Part shown: piece after piece, positions 1 to 9,755 of the stretch
Numbering within the stretch: position 1 is the first letter of the stretch
How the letters are laid out: each line of letters starts with the position of its first letter
Source of the DNA: Gammaproteobacteria bacterium
Lineage (GTDB): Bacteria; Pseudomonadota; Gammaproteobacteria; SZUA-229
Length of the DNA stretch: 44,965 bases
Assembly (NCBI GenBank): GCA_029882395.1
Contig: JAOUKT010000019.1
Coordinates: 1 to 44,965 of the forward strand
Direction of reading: 5' to 3'
Translations under genes and position numbers: made by a program
Notes under the pieces: generated by a model
The model's database searches: none
Told to the model about the DNA's origin: nothing
The model's input: the letters and a program-made list of their open reading frames with translations, nothing else

Positions 1-570
1 AAACAACAGCGTCTGACGCCCGGCTGGTGTCGCCGCTGCCACTTTCTTAACATCATCCAGAAAACCCATGTCCAGCATTCGGTCAGCTTCATCCAGTATC
101 AGTAATTCCAGTTTAGAAAAATCTATACGATCAGATTTCATGTGATCAATTAAACGCCCCGGCGTTGCGATGATCAGATCAACGCCGCGCTTCAGGCTTT
201 TTATTTGAGCGGGGTAAGGCACACCGCCCACCAGTAAAGCACTATACAAACGTGTGTATTTGCCAAAGTCACGCGTGTTTTTTAATACCTGATTGGCCAG
301 CTCACGCGTCGGTGTTAGTACTAAAACACGTGGTGCCCGGCCTTTTCCTGAGGCTTCTTCTGAATCACTATCTGCCTGGAGTAAGGTGTGCAAGGCCGGC
401 AACACAAACGCCGCCGTTTTGCCGGTACCGGTCGGTGCAGATGCCATTAAGTCATTGCCCTGCAGCGCCGGTGGAATCGCTTTAGCCTGGATTTCGGACG
501 GTGTTTCAAAACCACAGTCCTCTATGGCGCGTAAAATTGTGGCATCTAACTCTAGTGCTGCAAAAGACAA
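1..570 (-). CDS. srmB: DEAD-box ATP-dependent RNA helicase, SrmB-like (3' end beyond window)
   Basis: N-terminal 190 residues of a DEAD-box RNA helicase, cut by the left edge just before the SAT motif. In order: Q-motif region (about 20-40), Walker A APTGTGKT (45-52), motif Ia PTRELA (87-92), motif Ib TPGR (136-139) and motif II DEAD (160-163) in LILDEADRMLDMGF. The wording around Walker A (SAPTGTGKTAA) and motif II (DEADRMLDMGF) matches E. coli SrmB better than RhlE, DeaD or RhlB as I recall them, so a role in large ribosomal subunit assembly is inferred. The start is taken as TTG at 570, because AGAGG lies seven bases upstream and the frame then begins SFAALELD, as in SrmB. No ATG in this frame fits. 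RhlE is the main alternative. Confidence 0.8.
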   Translation of the reverse strand, partial: MSFAALELDATILRAIEDCGFETPSEIQAKAIPPALQGNDLMASAPTGTGKTAAFVLPALHTLLQADSDSEEASGKGRAPRVLVLTPTRELANQVLKNTRDFGKYTRLYSALLVGGVPYPAQIKSLKRGVDLIIATPGRLIDHMKSDRIDFSKLELLILDEADRMLDMGFLDDVKKVAAATPAGRQTLLF

Positions 571-707
571 AGGAGAACCTCTGTTGAATGGCGAAAATGA
601 GGCGGCACTATACTTAAAATAACAGTAAAAAACCAGATAAGAATATTACAAATTTATTATATTACGGGGATGGCTCAGTATTTCGGCTGTATTTTTCAAA
701 ACCAGGG

Positions 708-1304
708 TCATTTTTTAGGCTGGTAGTAGCCTTTTAAGACCTTCATCGCCTGATTAATCTCGGCTAAGCGACTGTCTGAGCCTCCCCGGTCGGGGTGATT
801 CTGCATCGCTAGCTGCTGATACCTTGCTTTAATCTGCTTAAAATCGAGATTTCCGCTGAGCTCAAACACCATCAATGCATGCTCTAGCTCAGGCGCGCAT
901 GCAAATTTATGCCAGAATCGCGATATCAGCGTTTCTACCGCGTCAGCATCGGTTGCTGTCAGGTTATTTACATCCAGATAATATTGTCTGACCGAGTCTT
1001 GCAGCTCTAGCGCATCGTTGTGGCTTTGAGTATAAGCAAGCTTTATGATTTTTAATGCACTGATCTGCAAACAGGATAATTTTTCTGCCAGCCACCGGTC
1101 ACGCAATAAATAAAGACAGTGGAAGAGCATAAAATGCATTTGAAACAGCTGGTGAGGATCATGCAGCTGGAGACTGCTTATCTCGTGATCTGACGCTGAC
1201 TGCAGGGCGGTTATCAGCTCGTACTCAGATAAGCCTTGTGGGTGCTGTAGCAGGATTTGTTCTATCGAGAACTGTAAGCTCTCAATCATTAATGCGTGTT
1301 GCAT
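708..1304 (-). CDS. DNAJ-related co-chaperone with C-terminal J-domain
   Basis: 198-residue cytosolic protein. The last 50 residues are a short J-domain with the diagnostic HPD at 170-172 followed by RGGSD, the surface that stimulates DnaK ATPase. The first 140 residues are helical and resemble the DNAJ_related N-terminal region found in many gammaproteobacteria. A J-domain at the C-terminus, with no G/F or zinc-finger region, excludes DnaJ and CbpA. Its role is probably to direct DnaK to particular clients, which are unknown. It lies upstream of the srmB-like gene on the same strand, 137 bases away, with no clear terminator between. The assigned ATG has only a weak ribosome-binding site, and an ATG five codons later is an alternative. 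Confidence 0.8.
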   Translation of the reverse strand: MQHALMIESLQFSIEQILLQHPQGLSEYELITALQSASDHEISSLQLHDPHQLFQMHFMLFHCLYLLRDRWLAEKLSCLQISALKIIKLAYTQSHNDALELQDSVRQYYLDVNNLTATDADAVETLISRFWHKFACAPELEHALMVFELSGNLDFKQIKARYQQLAMQNHPDRGGSDSRLAEINQAMKVLKGYYQPKK

Positions 1305-1369
1305 GGCGAGGTGTTTTTAACAAGGCGTAATCCTTAACACCCTGAAAAATGTCGTTCTGATTTAAGTGA

Positions 1370-1582
1370 TTAGGCAATCGCTCGGGCGGCTATCACTCTG
1401 TCCATCAGTAGATCTAATGATTTAGGATGATCACTGTTTATTTCTGATAATTGCTCTAATGAACGCTGAATATCATATTCATTAAAGGGGATCTCCTGAC
1501 CGTATTCATCAACAATTGCCATAAAGGGCTCAGCGCCATTCGAAACATCGTGTTGAAAAACAGAATTTGTTACGTAAGTCAT
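1370..1582 (-). CDS. small acidic protein of unknown function, paralogue of the next gene
   Basis: 70 residues with no signal peptide, membrane segment or domain I recognise. The start is well supported: AAGAGGT lies four bases before the ATG. Its C-terminal half aligns with the neighbouring small protein at 1713-1946. Both have an I-x-D/P-x-G segment, then QRSLEQL (here) or QQSLREL (neighbour), and end on a Leu-x-x-hydrophobic-Ala-Ala-Arg helix (VIAARAIA here, VNAARGVV there). The two look like a tandem duplication. The predicted fold is a short beta segment followed by two helices. Function is unknown. Confidence 0.6.
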   Translation of the reverse strand: MTYVTNSVFQHDVSNGAEPFMAIVDEYGQEIPFNEYDIQRSLEQLSEINSDHPKSLDLLMDRVIAARAIA

Positions 1583-1712
1583 TGCTACCTCTTATCGGTC
1601 ATTTTTAACCGTTTGTCATCGATAAATGAACTATACATCAAAAAGATAAGGTATATAAACAATTTATGACAAGCGGATAACTATTTTACAGTTTATACAC
1701 ACTACAGCCGTT

Positions 1713-1946
1713 TTAGACCACTCCACGAGCGGCATTAACTGTCTGCATTAAACTATCCAGCACATCCGCATAATGGTTGTGATGTTTCATCCAGACACTC
1801 TCCAGTTCTCTCAAAGACTGCTGCACTGCGCCTTCTGAGATAAAAACCTGCGTGCCATCGGGCCTGATAACAGCCCCCCCATTAAAATTCACTTGTTCAA
1901 AATCAGTCACATTCAAGCCGCTGACATTGTTCTCATTCTGCATCAT
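1713..1946 (-). CDS. small protein of unknown function, paralogue of the 1370-1582 gene
   Basis: 77 residues from the ATG at 1946, which is chosen over a more upstream in-frame start because AGGGGA sits five bases before it. A second ATG follows immediately and is also possible. The protein begins with an Asn-rich stretch, then has a G-G-A-V-I-R-P-D-G-T-Q-V beta-like segment and two helices ending in VNAARGVV. The C-terminal two thirds match the 1370-1582 product. No export signal or cysteines are visible. It is transcribed towards its paralogue, 130 bases away, so the two may be separately promoted. Function is unknown. Confidence 0.6.
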   Translation of the reverse strand: MMQNENNVSGLNVTDFEQVNFNGGAVIRPDGTQVFISEGAVQQSLRELESVWMKHHNHYADVLDSLMQTVNAARGVV

Positions 1947-2157
1947 TTGTATCCCCTGGTGTTTCAAATCGGGTTTAATTTACCCGCTATTTATTATGTG
2001 TTGATGACACTAACACAGAGATATGCCACTAAACAGCACCACTTGTTGATCTATCTCAATAAGTGGTGGTTTTGGGTAAAAACAGGAATATTCGCCTAAC
2101 GGCGGCTGATCAAGCAGTAAAAGCGTTGAAATGCGTTAAACGTAACGGGTGATAGTG
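1947..2157. other. intergenic region, 211 bases
   Basis: This lies between the stop of the phosphodiesterase gene and the start of the small protein gene, both on the minus strand. It should hold the small gene's promoter. A 4-bp CGCC/GGCG hairpin at about 2094-2104 is too weak to call as a terminator. Nothing else is recognisable. Confidence 0.4.
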
Positions 2158-2922
2158 CTAGAGATGGTAAATCTGTTCGGCTGCCAACAATATTAACTCC
2201 CTATCGGGCAGTGCGTCATGGCATTGCTGCATAATGGTTTCTTCATCGATCGGCATGGTGTGACTAATGCAGATTTTAGGCTGGTGTTTGAGTTTTTTCA
2301 GGTCTGCGGCCAGCAAGGCCGGGCAGTAATGCTTCGCCAGCTTGCACAATTCCATCTGCTCATTAGGAAACGCCGACTCAATAAACAGCAAATCCAGACT
2401 CTCAAGACTGTTCAATGCCGTCCAGATTGTATCATTAGTGGTGGTATCGGCACTAAAGGCAAAGCTTCTGCCGTTTTCCGTCACACTCAAGGCCACTGTC
2501 GGAACGGTGTGATTGGCGGCCATCATTCTAATATGCCGCTTGTCGAGCACTTTCTCTTCGCCCGCTTCCATCGCATGAAAGACAACGATCGGATTCTGCG
2601 CACTAGGCAGGGCACTGAAATCTGGCCACACTGACCAGTTAAACACGTGCTTTTTAATGGTATCAATTGTATCTTGTTGCGCAAAAACCTGTATTTGGGC
2701 ATCGCTATGGCTAAACAATGTATCCATCAGGAATGACAGATGAGAAATATGATCCAGATGAGAGTGTGTTAAAAAAATACTGCGTATCTTCTGCATTTCT
2801 GTCAGCGTCAGTTCACCTACACCTGTGCCTGCATCGATCAAAATATCATCATCTATTAAAAAAGATGTGGTTTTATGGTCTTTTCCTATGCCTCCACTAC
2901 TACCTAATACGCGGATTTGCAT
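2158..2922 (-). CDS. class II cyclic-nucleotide phosphodiesterase-like metallo-beta-lactamase-fold protein
   Basis: 254 residues of the metallo-beta-lactamase fold. The metal-binding signature HSHLDH is at 53-58 (THSHLDHISH), with an early IDAGTG at 29-34, a later NHTVPT histidine, an FSADTTTND aspartate and a C-terminal ISHTMP histidine. The HxHLDHIS wording followed by a helix is characteristic of class II 3',5'-cyclic nucleotide phosphodiesterases (yeast Pde1, Vibrio CpdP). The expected reaction is hydrolysis of cAMP to AMP. No signal peptide is visible, so it would act in the cytosol, unlike periplasmic CpdP. The gene is divergent from ypjD with about 158 bases between. A broader MBL-fold hydrolase such as a RNase Z-like enzyme is the alternative. 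Confidence 0.75.
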   Translation of the reverse strand: MQIRVLGSSGGIGKDHKTTSFLIDDDILIDAGTGVGELTLTEMQKIRSIFLTHSHLDHISHLSFLMDTLFSHSDAQIQVFAQQDTIDTIKKHVFNWSVWPDFSALPSAQNPIVVFHAMEAGEEKVLDKRHIRMMAANHTVPTVALSVTENGRSFAFSADTTTNDTIWTALNSLESLDLLFIESAFPNEQMELCKLAKHYCPALLAADLKKLKHQPKICISHTMPIDEETIMQQCHDALPDRELILLAAEQIYHL

Positions 2923-3080
2923 TGTTGCTCCATCTGTTCATATTTATTTTAATTTTAATCGTATCATTTTATTCGCATACGTTATGATATAGCCATAATT
3001 ATCAGGCAAAACAACAGAATGCACGCAATAAGTGTGAATTCTATCAAAAAAAAAGGAAAAAACGCTCCTACTGAGAGCAG

Positions 3081-3890
3081 ATGACGACTATGACATCTTT
3101 TTATATTGTGCTACTTACAATTCTTTTCTATTTTATTGCTTCTGGCCTTATCGCCTATCGGCTGAAGATATCGGCACACCGGCAACCCAAAACCGTTATC
3201 TTAGTGATCAGTCTGATTGCACTCACGCTGCACCTTTACAGTCTCAGCAATGACATTATCACCACCGCAGGCTTTAATCTGAGCTTATTCAATACGCTTT
3301 CTGCCAGCATGTTAATTATCAGTCTGCTGACTATCACCGCTTTTTTGATGCGCCCTCTGGAATTATTTGCGATGTTGGTTTTGCCTGTCAGCGCCTCCAG
3401 TTTATTGCTGGCCTGGATGTTTCCATCAAGCCGTTTATTGCCACTGGATAGCCCTGCCGGTCTAAAAATACATGTATTAATTTCGATCATTGCCTACAGC
3501 TTAATGGCCTTAGCGACGCTCCACGCTATTTTCCTTTCAGTGCAGAACCGCCACCTTCACAATCACCAAACCGGTGGCATCATCCGTCTATTGCCGCCTT
3601 TGCAGGAAATGGAAAAACTGCTGTTTGAAATTATTTTAGTCGGCTTTGTTCTTTTAAGTGCAGCCCTCAGTAGTGGTTTTATATTCCTTGAAAACCTGTT
3701 CCAGCAACATCTGGTGCATAAAACCCTGCTGTCTATCTTAGCCTGGTTTTTATATGCCGTATTATTGCTCGGCCACTGGTTATTAGGCTGGAGAGGCCGT
3801 ACAGCTGTTCGCTGGACAATAGGCGGTTTCGCTTGCCTGATGCTGGCCTATATCGGCAGTAAATTTGTCTTAGAATTTATCCTTCAATAA
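3081..3890 (+). CDS. ypjD: YpjD/CcsA-type inner-membrane protein (cytochrome c assembly family)
   Basis: 269 residues with about eight hydrophobic segments, beginning at residues 5-25 and ending at the C-terminus. It belongs to the cytochrome c assembly (CcmC/CcmF/CcsA-like) family. A conserved His begins the segment IHVLISIIAYSLMALATLHA and another ends it, the kind of histidines that bind haem in larger relatives. In gammaproteobacteria this gene normally precedes the CorC-like gene, as here with a 31-base gap, and the pair has been linked to metal tolerance. Its own biochemical activity is not established. An ATG three codons downstream is an alternative start. Confidence 0.8.
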   Translation: MTTMTSFYIVLLTILFYFIASGLIAYRLKISAHRQPKTVILVISLIALTLHLYSLSNDIITTAGFNLSLFNTLSASMLIISLLTITAFLMRPLELFAMLVLPVSASSLLLAWMFPSSRLLPLDSPAGLKIHVLISIIAYSLMALATLHAIFLSVQNRHLHNHQTGGIIRLLPPLQEMEKLLFEIILVGFVLLSAALSSGFIFLENLFQQHLVHKTLLSILAWFLYAVLLLGHWLLGWRGRTAVRWTIGGFACLMLAYIGSKFVLEFILQ

Positions 3891-3921
3891 CCCCATCTCA
3901 TTTGAACAAGACACCCGCAAT

Positions 3922-5202
3922 ATGACCGATATTTCTTCCAGCACGTTATCAATTACGCTTTTTGTGCTGCTGATTCTCTCAGCATTGTTTTCAAGCTCAG
4001 AAACTGGCCTGATGAGCCTTAATCGCTATCGCTTAAAACACAAAGCCGATGAAGGCCACCGCGGGGCCAAACTCACCTTAAAACTATTACGCCGGCCTGA
4101 CCGCTTATTGGGCGTGATTCTACTGGGCAATAACTTTGTTAACATTGCTGCCTCGGCCATAGCAACCGTGCTCGCCTTGCGCTACTTTGGTGAAGCCGGC
4201 CTGGCAATCGCCACCGGTGCGCTGACATTTGTGGTGCTTATTTTTGCTGAAGTGGCACCCAAGACCTTAGCGGCCTTACACCCAGAACGCATCGCTTTTC
4301 CAGCGGCTTATGTGTATACCGTTTTGCTGGCCGTGTTATACCCTCTGGTCTGGTTTGTTAATGTTCTGGCAAACAGCATGCTGCGTATCTGGGGCGTCAA
4401 TCCTACGGCACGCACTGACCATAGCCTGTCTACCGAAGAGTTACGCAGCGCTTTAAATGAAGCCGACCAGCAAGTACCTCAGAAACATCAGGATATGCTG
4501 TTAGGCATTCTCAACCTTGAGACCATTACTGTTGAAGACATCATGGTGCCCAGAAATGAAATTACCGGCATCGATATTAACGATGACATCAATAGCATCA
4601 AGCAGCAACTAACCCAGACTCACCGTACGCGATTACCTGTTTTTAACGAATCCATCGACAACACCATTGGCATTTTGCATTTACGCCGGGCCATCGCTTT
4701 AATTGCCGATAATGAACTCAGTCATGACACATTCAGCAGCCTGATCTCTGAGCCTTACTTTATTCCAGAAAGCACCTCATTAAATAAACAACTCTTAAAC
4801 TTTCAGTCATCCAAACGCCGCACCGCGCTGGTGGTTGACGAATACGGTGATATTCAGGGGCTGGTCACGTTAGAAGACATACTGGAAGAGATTGTCGGTG
4901 AGTTCACCACAAATGCCGGCTCAAACAGTCCGCTGATTCAGGCCCAAGACGATGGTAGCTACCTGCTGGATGCCAGCCTGCATATCAGAGAGATCAATCG
5001 AGAACTGGGGCTCGATTTACCGGTTGATGGGCCAAAAACACTGAATGGCGTCATTCTCGAACAATTAGAAATCATTCCTGAGCCTGGTACCAGTTTGAAA
5101 ATTGCAGGCATCCCCATTGAGATCACAAAAACCAAAAACAACGCCGTCAAATCAGCGCGCATTAAATTGCCCGATGCCGACGACTTTGCAGAAGACGCAT
5201 AA
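3922..5202 (+). CDS. CNNM/HlyC-CorC family membrane protein with CBS pair (YfjD-like)
   Basis: 426 residues. The N-terminal CNNM (DUF21) transmembrane domain (about 5-190) carries the FSSSETGLMSLNRYRLKHKA signature. A CBS-domain pair follows (about 200-330), with VEDIMVPRNEITGID and the second-CBS wording VVDEYGDIQGLVTLEDILEEIVGEF. The C-terminal CorC/HlyC domain (about 345-420) contains PVDGPKTLNG. The family is implicated in magnesium or cobalt transport or efflux, and the CBS pair probably binds adenine nucleotides. The gene sits between ypjD and radA; its stop is two bases from the radA ATG, so the three genes are probably co-transcribed. Length is normal for the family. Confidence 0.88.
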   Translation: MTDISSSTLSITLFVLLILSALFSSSETGLMSLNRYRLKHKADEGHRGAKLTLKLLRRPDRLLGVILLGNNFVNIAASAIATVLALRYFGEAGLAIATGALTFVVLIFAEVAPKTLAALHPERIAFPAAYVYTVLLAVLYPLVWFVNVLANSMLRIWGVNPTARTDHSLSTEELRSALNEADQQVPQKHQDMLLGILNLETITVEDIMVPRNEITGIDINDDINSIKQQLTQTHRTRLPVFNESIDNTIGILHLRRAIALIADNELSHDTFSSLISEPYFIPESTSLNKQLLNFQSSKRRTALVVDEYGDIQGLVTLEDILEEIVGEFTTNAGSNSPLIQAQDDGSYLLDASLHIREINRELGLDLPVDGPKTLNGVILEQLEIIPEPGTSLKIAGIPIEITKTKNNAVKSARIKLPDADDFAEDA

Positions 5203-5204
5203 GC

Positions 5205-6590
5205 ATGGCCAAATCTAAAACGTTATACGTTTGCGCCAGTTGCGGCAGCAGCCATTCAAAATGGGCAGGCCAGTGCGGTGACTGCGGACAATGGAACACC
5301 CTTGAAGAAGGCATCCCTCAAGCCAGCAGCACGAAAAGCAGCCGCTTTGAAGGCTATGCCGGGCAGTCCACCATCAAGAACATGAACGAGGTCGGTAAAA
5401 GTTTCGAAAAGCGTATTCAGACCCGTATCGGCGAACTCGACCGTGTGCTGGGCGGCGGGCTGGTCGCAGGTTCCGTGGTGCTCATTGGGGGTGCTCCGGG
5501 AATTGGCAAATCAACGATTTTATTGCAAACGGTTGCCGCTTTAAGCACGCATATGCAGGCACTGTATGTAACCGGCGAAGAATCACTACAGCAGGTTGCC
5601 ATGCGCGCTAAACGCCTGAAGCTTGAAGCTGACAATATACAACTGTTAACTGAAACCTGTGTCGAAAATATATTACGTCATGCGCAAAGCGCCAAACCGC
5701 AATTAATGGTGATTGACTCGATACAAACCATTTATACCGATCAGCTTCAGTCTGCACCCGGAGGGGTCTCCCAAATCCGGGAAAGTGCCGCTCAACTGGT
5801 TCGCTATGCCAAACAGACCAATACGGCTCTATTTATAGTCGGCCATGTCACCAAAGAAGGCACATTGGCCGGCCCTCGCGTCTTGGAACACATGGTCGAT
5901 ACGGTTTTATATTTCGATGGTGATCCTGGCGAACGCTACCGTTTAGTGCGCGCGGTAAAAAACCGCTTTGGCGCTGTCAATGAACTGGGCGTATTTGCGA
6001 TGACCGAAGAAGGCCTGAAACCGGTCAGTAATCCCTCGGCCATTTTTCTATCTCGCCATGAAACACCGGTGCCAGGCAGCATTATTATGGTCACCCGCGA
6101 AGGCAGCCGGCCACTGTTAGTGGAAGTACAGGCGCTGGTGGATGAAAGCCATCTGGGCAATCCGCGCCGGGTAACCTTAGGCCTGGATCAAAACCGATTG
6201 GCTATGTTGCTCGCGGTTATTCACCGCCATGCCGGCATACCGATGCATGATCAGGATGTGTTTGTGAACGTTGTAGGCGGTGTCCGCGTCACTGAAACAG
6301 CCGCCGATACGGCTCTGATATTGTCTGCCTTATCCAGTTTTCGTAATAAGGCACTGAATAACGATGTCGTCACTTTTGGTGAAATTGGCTTGGCCGGCGA
6401 AATTCGGCCGGTACCCAATGGCCTCGAGCGATTACGTGAAGCGGCCAAACACGGTTTCAAACGTGCGGTAATTCCACTGGCCAATCAACCGAAAAAAAGT
6501 GATATTAAAAACGATGATTTGCTCTCCAATATGGAAATCATCGGTGTCAGCCGGGTCGATGAACTGCTGAGTTTTTGCCAGCAGGAATAG
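5205..6590 (+). CDS. radA: DNA repair protein RadA (Sms)
   Basis: 461 residues, full length for RadA. The N-terminal C4 zinc finger has Cys at 10, 13, 24 and 27. A RecA-like ATPase core follows with Walker A GGAPGIGKST (about 94-103) and Walker B LMVIDSIQT. The RadA-specific motif KNRFG is near residue 258, followed by the C-terminal Lon-protease-like domain with its GEIGLAGEIRPV segment. RadA is a hexameric DnaB-type helicase that extends D-loops and processes branched recombination intermediates with RecA. The ATG lies two bases after the stop of the CorC-like gene, implying translational coupling. Confidence 0.97.
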   Translation: MAKSKTLYVCASCGSSHSKWAGQCGDCGQWNTLEEGIPQASSTKSSRFEGYAGQSTIKNMNEVGKSFEKRIQTRIGELDRVLGGGLVAGSVVLIGGAPGIGKSTILLQTVAALSTHMQALYVTGEESLQQVAMRAKRLKLEADNIQLLTETCVENILRHAQSAKPQLMVIDSIQTIYTDQLQSAPGGVSQIRESAAQLVRYAKQTNTALFIVGHVTKEGTLAGPRVLEHMVDTVLYFDGDPGERYRLVRAVKNRFGAVNELGVFAMTEEGLKPVSNPSAIFLSRHETPVPGSIIMVTREGSRPLLVEVQALVDESHLGNPRRVTLGLDQNRLAMLLAVIHRHAGIPMHDQDVFVNVVGGVRVTETAADTALILSALSSFRNKALNNDVVTFGEIGLAGEIRPVPNGLERLREAAKHGFKRAVIPLANQPKKSDIKNDDLLSNMEIIGVSRVDELLSFCQQE

Positions 6591-6622
6591 ACAGAGACTA
6601 TCGTTCTATAAGCAAAGCATGG

Positions 6623-6651
6623 TTGACCGCAACATACAGAAACGATAACTT
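6623..6651 (+). promoter_or_regulatory. possible sigma-70 promoter for xseB-ispA-dxs
   Basis: TTGACC at 6623-6628 is followed, after 17 bases, by TAACTT at 6646-6651. The -35 is good and the -10 is weak. It lies in the 142-base gap between radA and xseB, about 80 bases before the GTG. A second AT-rich -10-like TAAAAT occurs further downstream without a matching -35. This was assigned by eye only. Confidence 0.35.
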
Positions 6652-6732
6652 AGCGCCCCTTAACTGCCGGCTGTGATAAAATACAGTGGCTTTTGATAAC
6701 AAGGGCACCTCTATTAATACCGGAGTAAGACA

Positions 6733-6963
6733 GTGGCTCGCAAAGCAGCACCCAATTTTGAACAGGCATTATCCGAGCTCGAACAGCTGGTTGAATCGAT
6801 GGAACAGGGCGACCTGAGTCTGGAAGAATCTTTAAAACAATTCGAGCAAGGCATTGCACTGGCTTCCTCATGCCAGCAATCATTACAAAAAGCTGAACAA
6901 AAAGTCGAACAACTGATCGAAAAAAACGGCGAATTGCTCACCAAAGATTTAGACAGCGAGTAA
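6733..6963 (+). CDS. xseB: exodeoxyribonuclease VII small subunit
   Basis: 76 residues, the usual length for XseB. It is a charged helical protein with the signature [32 protein letters not shown] at the N-terminus, then a coiled-coil helix. XseB binds XseA to form exonuclease VII, which degrades single-stranded DNA to short oligonucleotides in the cytosol. The start is GTG, preceded by GGAG nine bases upstream. It is the first gene of the conserved xseB-ispA-dxs operon, with three bases to ispA. The large-subunit gene xseA is not in the window. Confidence 0.95.
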   Translation: MARKAAPNFEQALSELEQLVESMEQGDLSLEESLKQFEQGIALASSCQQSLQKAEQKVEQLIEKNGELLTKDLDSE

Positions 6964-6966
6964 TAG

Positions 6967-7887
6967 ATGTCTGCCAGTAACGCCAGCCAAATAAACGATT
7001 TTAAAATCATTGCAAACGAATACCGTCAACGCGTTGATCGCGCACTTGAGCACTGGTTGCCCAAAGAAAACTCCACACCCACGCATTTACATGCCGCGAT
7101 GCGTTATGCGGTTATCGGCGGCGGTGGCAAACGCGTCCGTCCGATACTGGTTTATGCTGCCGGCCATACCGTTGGCATAGCGGCTTCTCAGCTTGATGGC
7201 ATCGCCTCAGCGCTTGAAATCATTCATGCTTATTCACTGATTCATGACGACTTGCCGGCGATGGATGATGATGACTTACGCCGCGGCCGCCCGACCTGCC
7301 ATAAAGCCTACAATGAGGCCACCGCCATCCTCGCCGGGGATGCGCTGCAAGCGCTGGCTTTCGAAATCCTTTGTCATGATGATGCGATGGATGCAAGCCC
7401 AGCCACACGCCTGCAGCTGATTAAAGAATTAAGCCTTGCCAGTGGCTCACTGGGCATGGCCGGTGGTCAGGCAGTGGATCTGGCGTCCGTTGGTAAAAGC
7501 CTCGACCTGACCCAGCTCGAAGACATGCACCGGCTGAAAACCGGCGCCCTGATTCGCGCCAGTGTGCTGATGGGGGCTCTCAATAGTTCAGAATGTGATG
7601 AACAGAGCCTGTTAAAGCTGGATCAATATTCACAATACGTCGGTCTGGCCTTTCAGGTACAAGACGATATCCTGGACGTCATCAGCGATACCGAAACACT
7701 GGGCAAACCCCAGGGCTCCGACCTTAAACAAAACAAACCCACTTTCCCTGAATTAATGGGGCTTGAGTCATCGCAACACTATGCGTTACAACTGCATCAC
7801 CAGGCGCTCGAATGTTTGCAAGATTTTGATCAGCGGGCCGATACCTTACGCCAGCTTTCTGCTTACATCGTTGAGCGCAGGAACTAA
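6967..7887 (+). CDS. ispA: (2E,6E)-farnesyl diphosphate synthase
   Basis: 306 residues, a short-chain trans-prenyltransferase. The GGGGKRVRP substrate-binding motif is near residue 51. The first aspartate-rich motif [14 protein letters not shown] and the second DDILD (in [15 protein letters not shown]) chelate Mg2+ and the allylic diphosphate. It condenses IPP with DMAPP and GPP to make farnesyl diphosphate, the precursor of undecaprenyl phosphate and quinone side chains. Two residues between the FARM Asp pairs are typical of bacterial type II FPP synthase. It is translated three bases after xseB and two bases before dxs, which supplies its substrates through the MEP pathway. Confidence 0.95.
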   Translation: MSASNASQINDFKIIANEYRQRVDRALEHWLPKENSTPTHLHAAMRYAVIGGGGKRVRPILVYAAGHTVGIAASQLDGIASALEIIHAYSLIHDDLPAMDDDDLRRGRPTCHKAYNEATAILAGDALQALAFEILCHDDAMDASPATRLQLIKELSLASGSLGMAGGQAVDLASVGKSLDLTQLEDMHRLKTGALIRASVLMGALNSSECDEQSLLKLDQYSQYVGLAFQVQDDILDVISDTETLGKPQGSDLKQNKPTFPELMGLESSQHYALQLHHQALECLQDFDQRADTLRQLSAYIVERRN

Positions 7888-7889
7888 AT

Positions 7890-9755
7890 ATGCCTGAGTC
7901 ATCAGACAAATACCCCTTATTAAAAACCATTAATGACCCGGCCGAACTGCGTCTGTTAAACCAAAAGCAGTTGCCCGAACTGGCCGACCAGCTGCGTGAT
8001 TATCTGCTACACAGCGTTGCTAACACCGGCGGACACCTGTCAGCGGGGCTAGGCACGGTCGAGTTAACCGTGGCACTGCACTATGTTTACAACACACCGG
8101 ATGACCGCCTGATCTGGGATGTGGGCCATCAGACATACCCTCATAAAATGCTCACCGGTCGCCGGGAAGCCATGGCCAGTATGCGTCAGTACAAAGGCCT
8201 GTCCGGCTTTCCAAAACGCACAGAAAGCCGCTACGACAGCTTTGGTGTCGGTCATTCCAGCACCTCAATCAGCGCCGCAGCCGGCATGAGCATTGCCAGC
8301 GCATTAAAAGGCGAGAAACGAAAAACAGTGGCGGTTATTGGTGACGGCGCGATGACTGCCGGCATGGCTTTTGAAGCCCTCAATCATGCCGGTGACAGCA
8401 AGGCCGATATGCTGGTTATCTTAAATGATAATGAGATGTCGATTTCTCCCAATGTGGGCGGCCTTTCTAAACACCTGGCCAAACTGCTCTCCGGAAAATT
8501 TTATTCCAATATGCGCGAAGGCAGCAAAAAAGTCATGCAGGTGATGCCACCTGTCTGGGAATTTGCAAAACGCGCTGAAGAGCACATGAAAGGCATGGTC
8601 GTACCCGGCACTTTATTCGAGGAACTGGGTTTTCAGTATTTTGGTCCGATCGATGGTCACGACATCCCTACCTTAATCACCATGTTAAATAACCTGAAAA
8701 AAATTGAAGGCCCGAAGCTGTTACACGTGGTCACGCAAAAAGGCAAAGGCTTTGCACCGGCCGAAGAAGACCCCGGCAAGTTTCATGGTGTGCCCGCGTT
8801 TGATCCGGCGACCGGTTCCAAGTTAAGCAGCTCATCGGCAAAAACCTATACCGATATTTTTAGTGACTGGCTCTGCGATATGGCCGCGGCGGATAAAAAC
8901 CTGGTCGGCATCACGCCAGCCATGCGTGAAGGCTCTGGCCTGGTTGCGTTTTCAAAACAATACCCTGAACGTTATATCGACGTTGGCATTGCCGAACAAC
9001 ACGCTGTGACACTGGCCGCCGGGCTTGCTTGCGAAGGCATGAAACCGGTTGTCGCCATTTATTCAACGTTTTTACAACGCGCTTACGACCAGTTAATCCA
9101 CGACGTTGCGATTCAAAATCTCGATGTTTTGTTTGCCATAGACCGTGGCGGTCTGGTGGGCGCAGACGGTGCCACCCATGCCGGCAGTTTTGATTTGAGT
9201 TTTATGCGCTGCATCCCCAATATGCTGATCATGACCCCCAGTGATGAAGATCAGTGCCGTCAAATGCTGTTCACCGGCTATCAACACACAGGTCCTGCCG
9301 CCGTGCGCTACCCTCGCGGTTCAGGAACCGGCATCACGGTTAATAACACCATGCAGTCTCTGGAGATAGGCAAAGCCAAACTGATCAAACAAGGCCAGAA
9401 AATCGCCCTTCTCGCCTTTGGCAGCATGTTAAAACCGGCACTGCAAGCGGCTGAAGTACTCAATGCCAGCGTCATTGATATGCGTTTTGTGAAACCAATT
9501 GATGAAGCCATGATTACAGAACTGGCCAGTAGTCATAAGCTACTCGTCACGATTGAGGAAAACGCCGTCATGGCTGGCGCCGGCTCTGCCGTTAACGAAT
9601 ACATGACCAGCCAAGGTCTGACCACGGCCGTGCTTAACCTCGGTCTGCCAGACCGTTTTATTGATCATGGCGACACCGCGACCCTACTTTCTGACTGCGG
9701 TCTTGATAAAGACGGCATAATTCGCGCCATAGAATCGCACTCTGGCAAGCTATAG
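7890..9755 (+). CDS. dxs: 1-deoxy-D-xylulose-5-phosphate synthase
   Basis: 621 residues, full length. It has the [13 protein letters not shown] histidine, the thiamine diphosphate motif [18 protein letters not shown]...NDNEMSIS, the transketolase-central [12 protein letters not shown] (catalytic Glu), and a [13 protein letters not shown] segment. It makes DXP from pyruvate and glyceraldehyde 3-phosphate, the first and flux-controlling step of the MEP isoprenoid pathway. It is the last gene of xseB-ispA-dxs. The ATG follows the ispA stop by two bases. A 114-base gap separates it from queD. Confidence 0.97.
   Translation: MPESSDKYPLLKTINDPAELRLLNQKQLPELADQLRDYLLHSVANTGGHLSAGLGTVELTVALHYVYNTPDDRLIWDVGHQTYPHKMLTGRREAMASMRQYKGLSGFPKRTESRYDSFGVGHSSTSISAAAGMSIASALKGEKRKTVAVIGDGAMTAGMAFEALNHAGDSKADMLVILNDNEMSISPNVGGLSKHLAKLLSGKFYSNMREGSKKVMQVMPPVWEFAKRAEEHMKGMVVPGTLFEELGFQYFGPIDGHDIPTLITMLNNLKKIEGPKLLHVVTQKGKGFAPAEEDPGKFHGVPAFDPATGSKLSSSSAKTYTDIFSDWLCDMAAADKNLVGITPAMREGSGLVAFSKQYPERYIDVGIAEQHAVTLAAGLACEGMKPVVAIYSTFLQRAYDQLIHDVAIQNLDVLFAIDRGGLVGADGATHAGSFDLSFMRCIPNMLIMTPSDEDQCRQMLFTGYQHTGPAAVRYPRGSGTGITVNNTMQSLEIGKAKLIKQGQKIALLAFGSMLKPALQAAEVLNASVIDMRFVKPIDEAMITELASSHKLLVTIEENAVMAGAGSAVNEYMTSQGLTTAVLNLGLPDRFIDHGDTATLLSDCGLDKDGIIRAIESHSGKL

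Noticed and set aside
2085..2111. Another GGAATATT on the plus strand, as in the ECF promoter elements
   Set aside because: The six bases 13 positions later are CTGATC, not TCATCT, and no plus-strand gene lies downstream, so it is not part of the regulon pattern.
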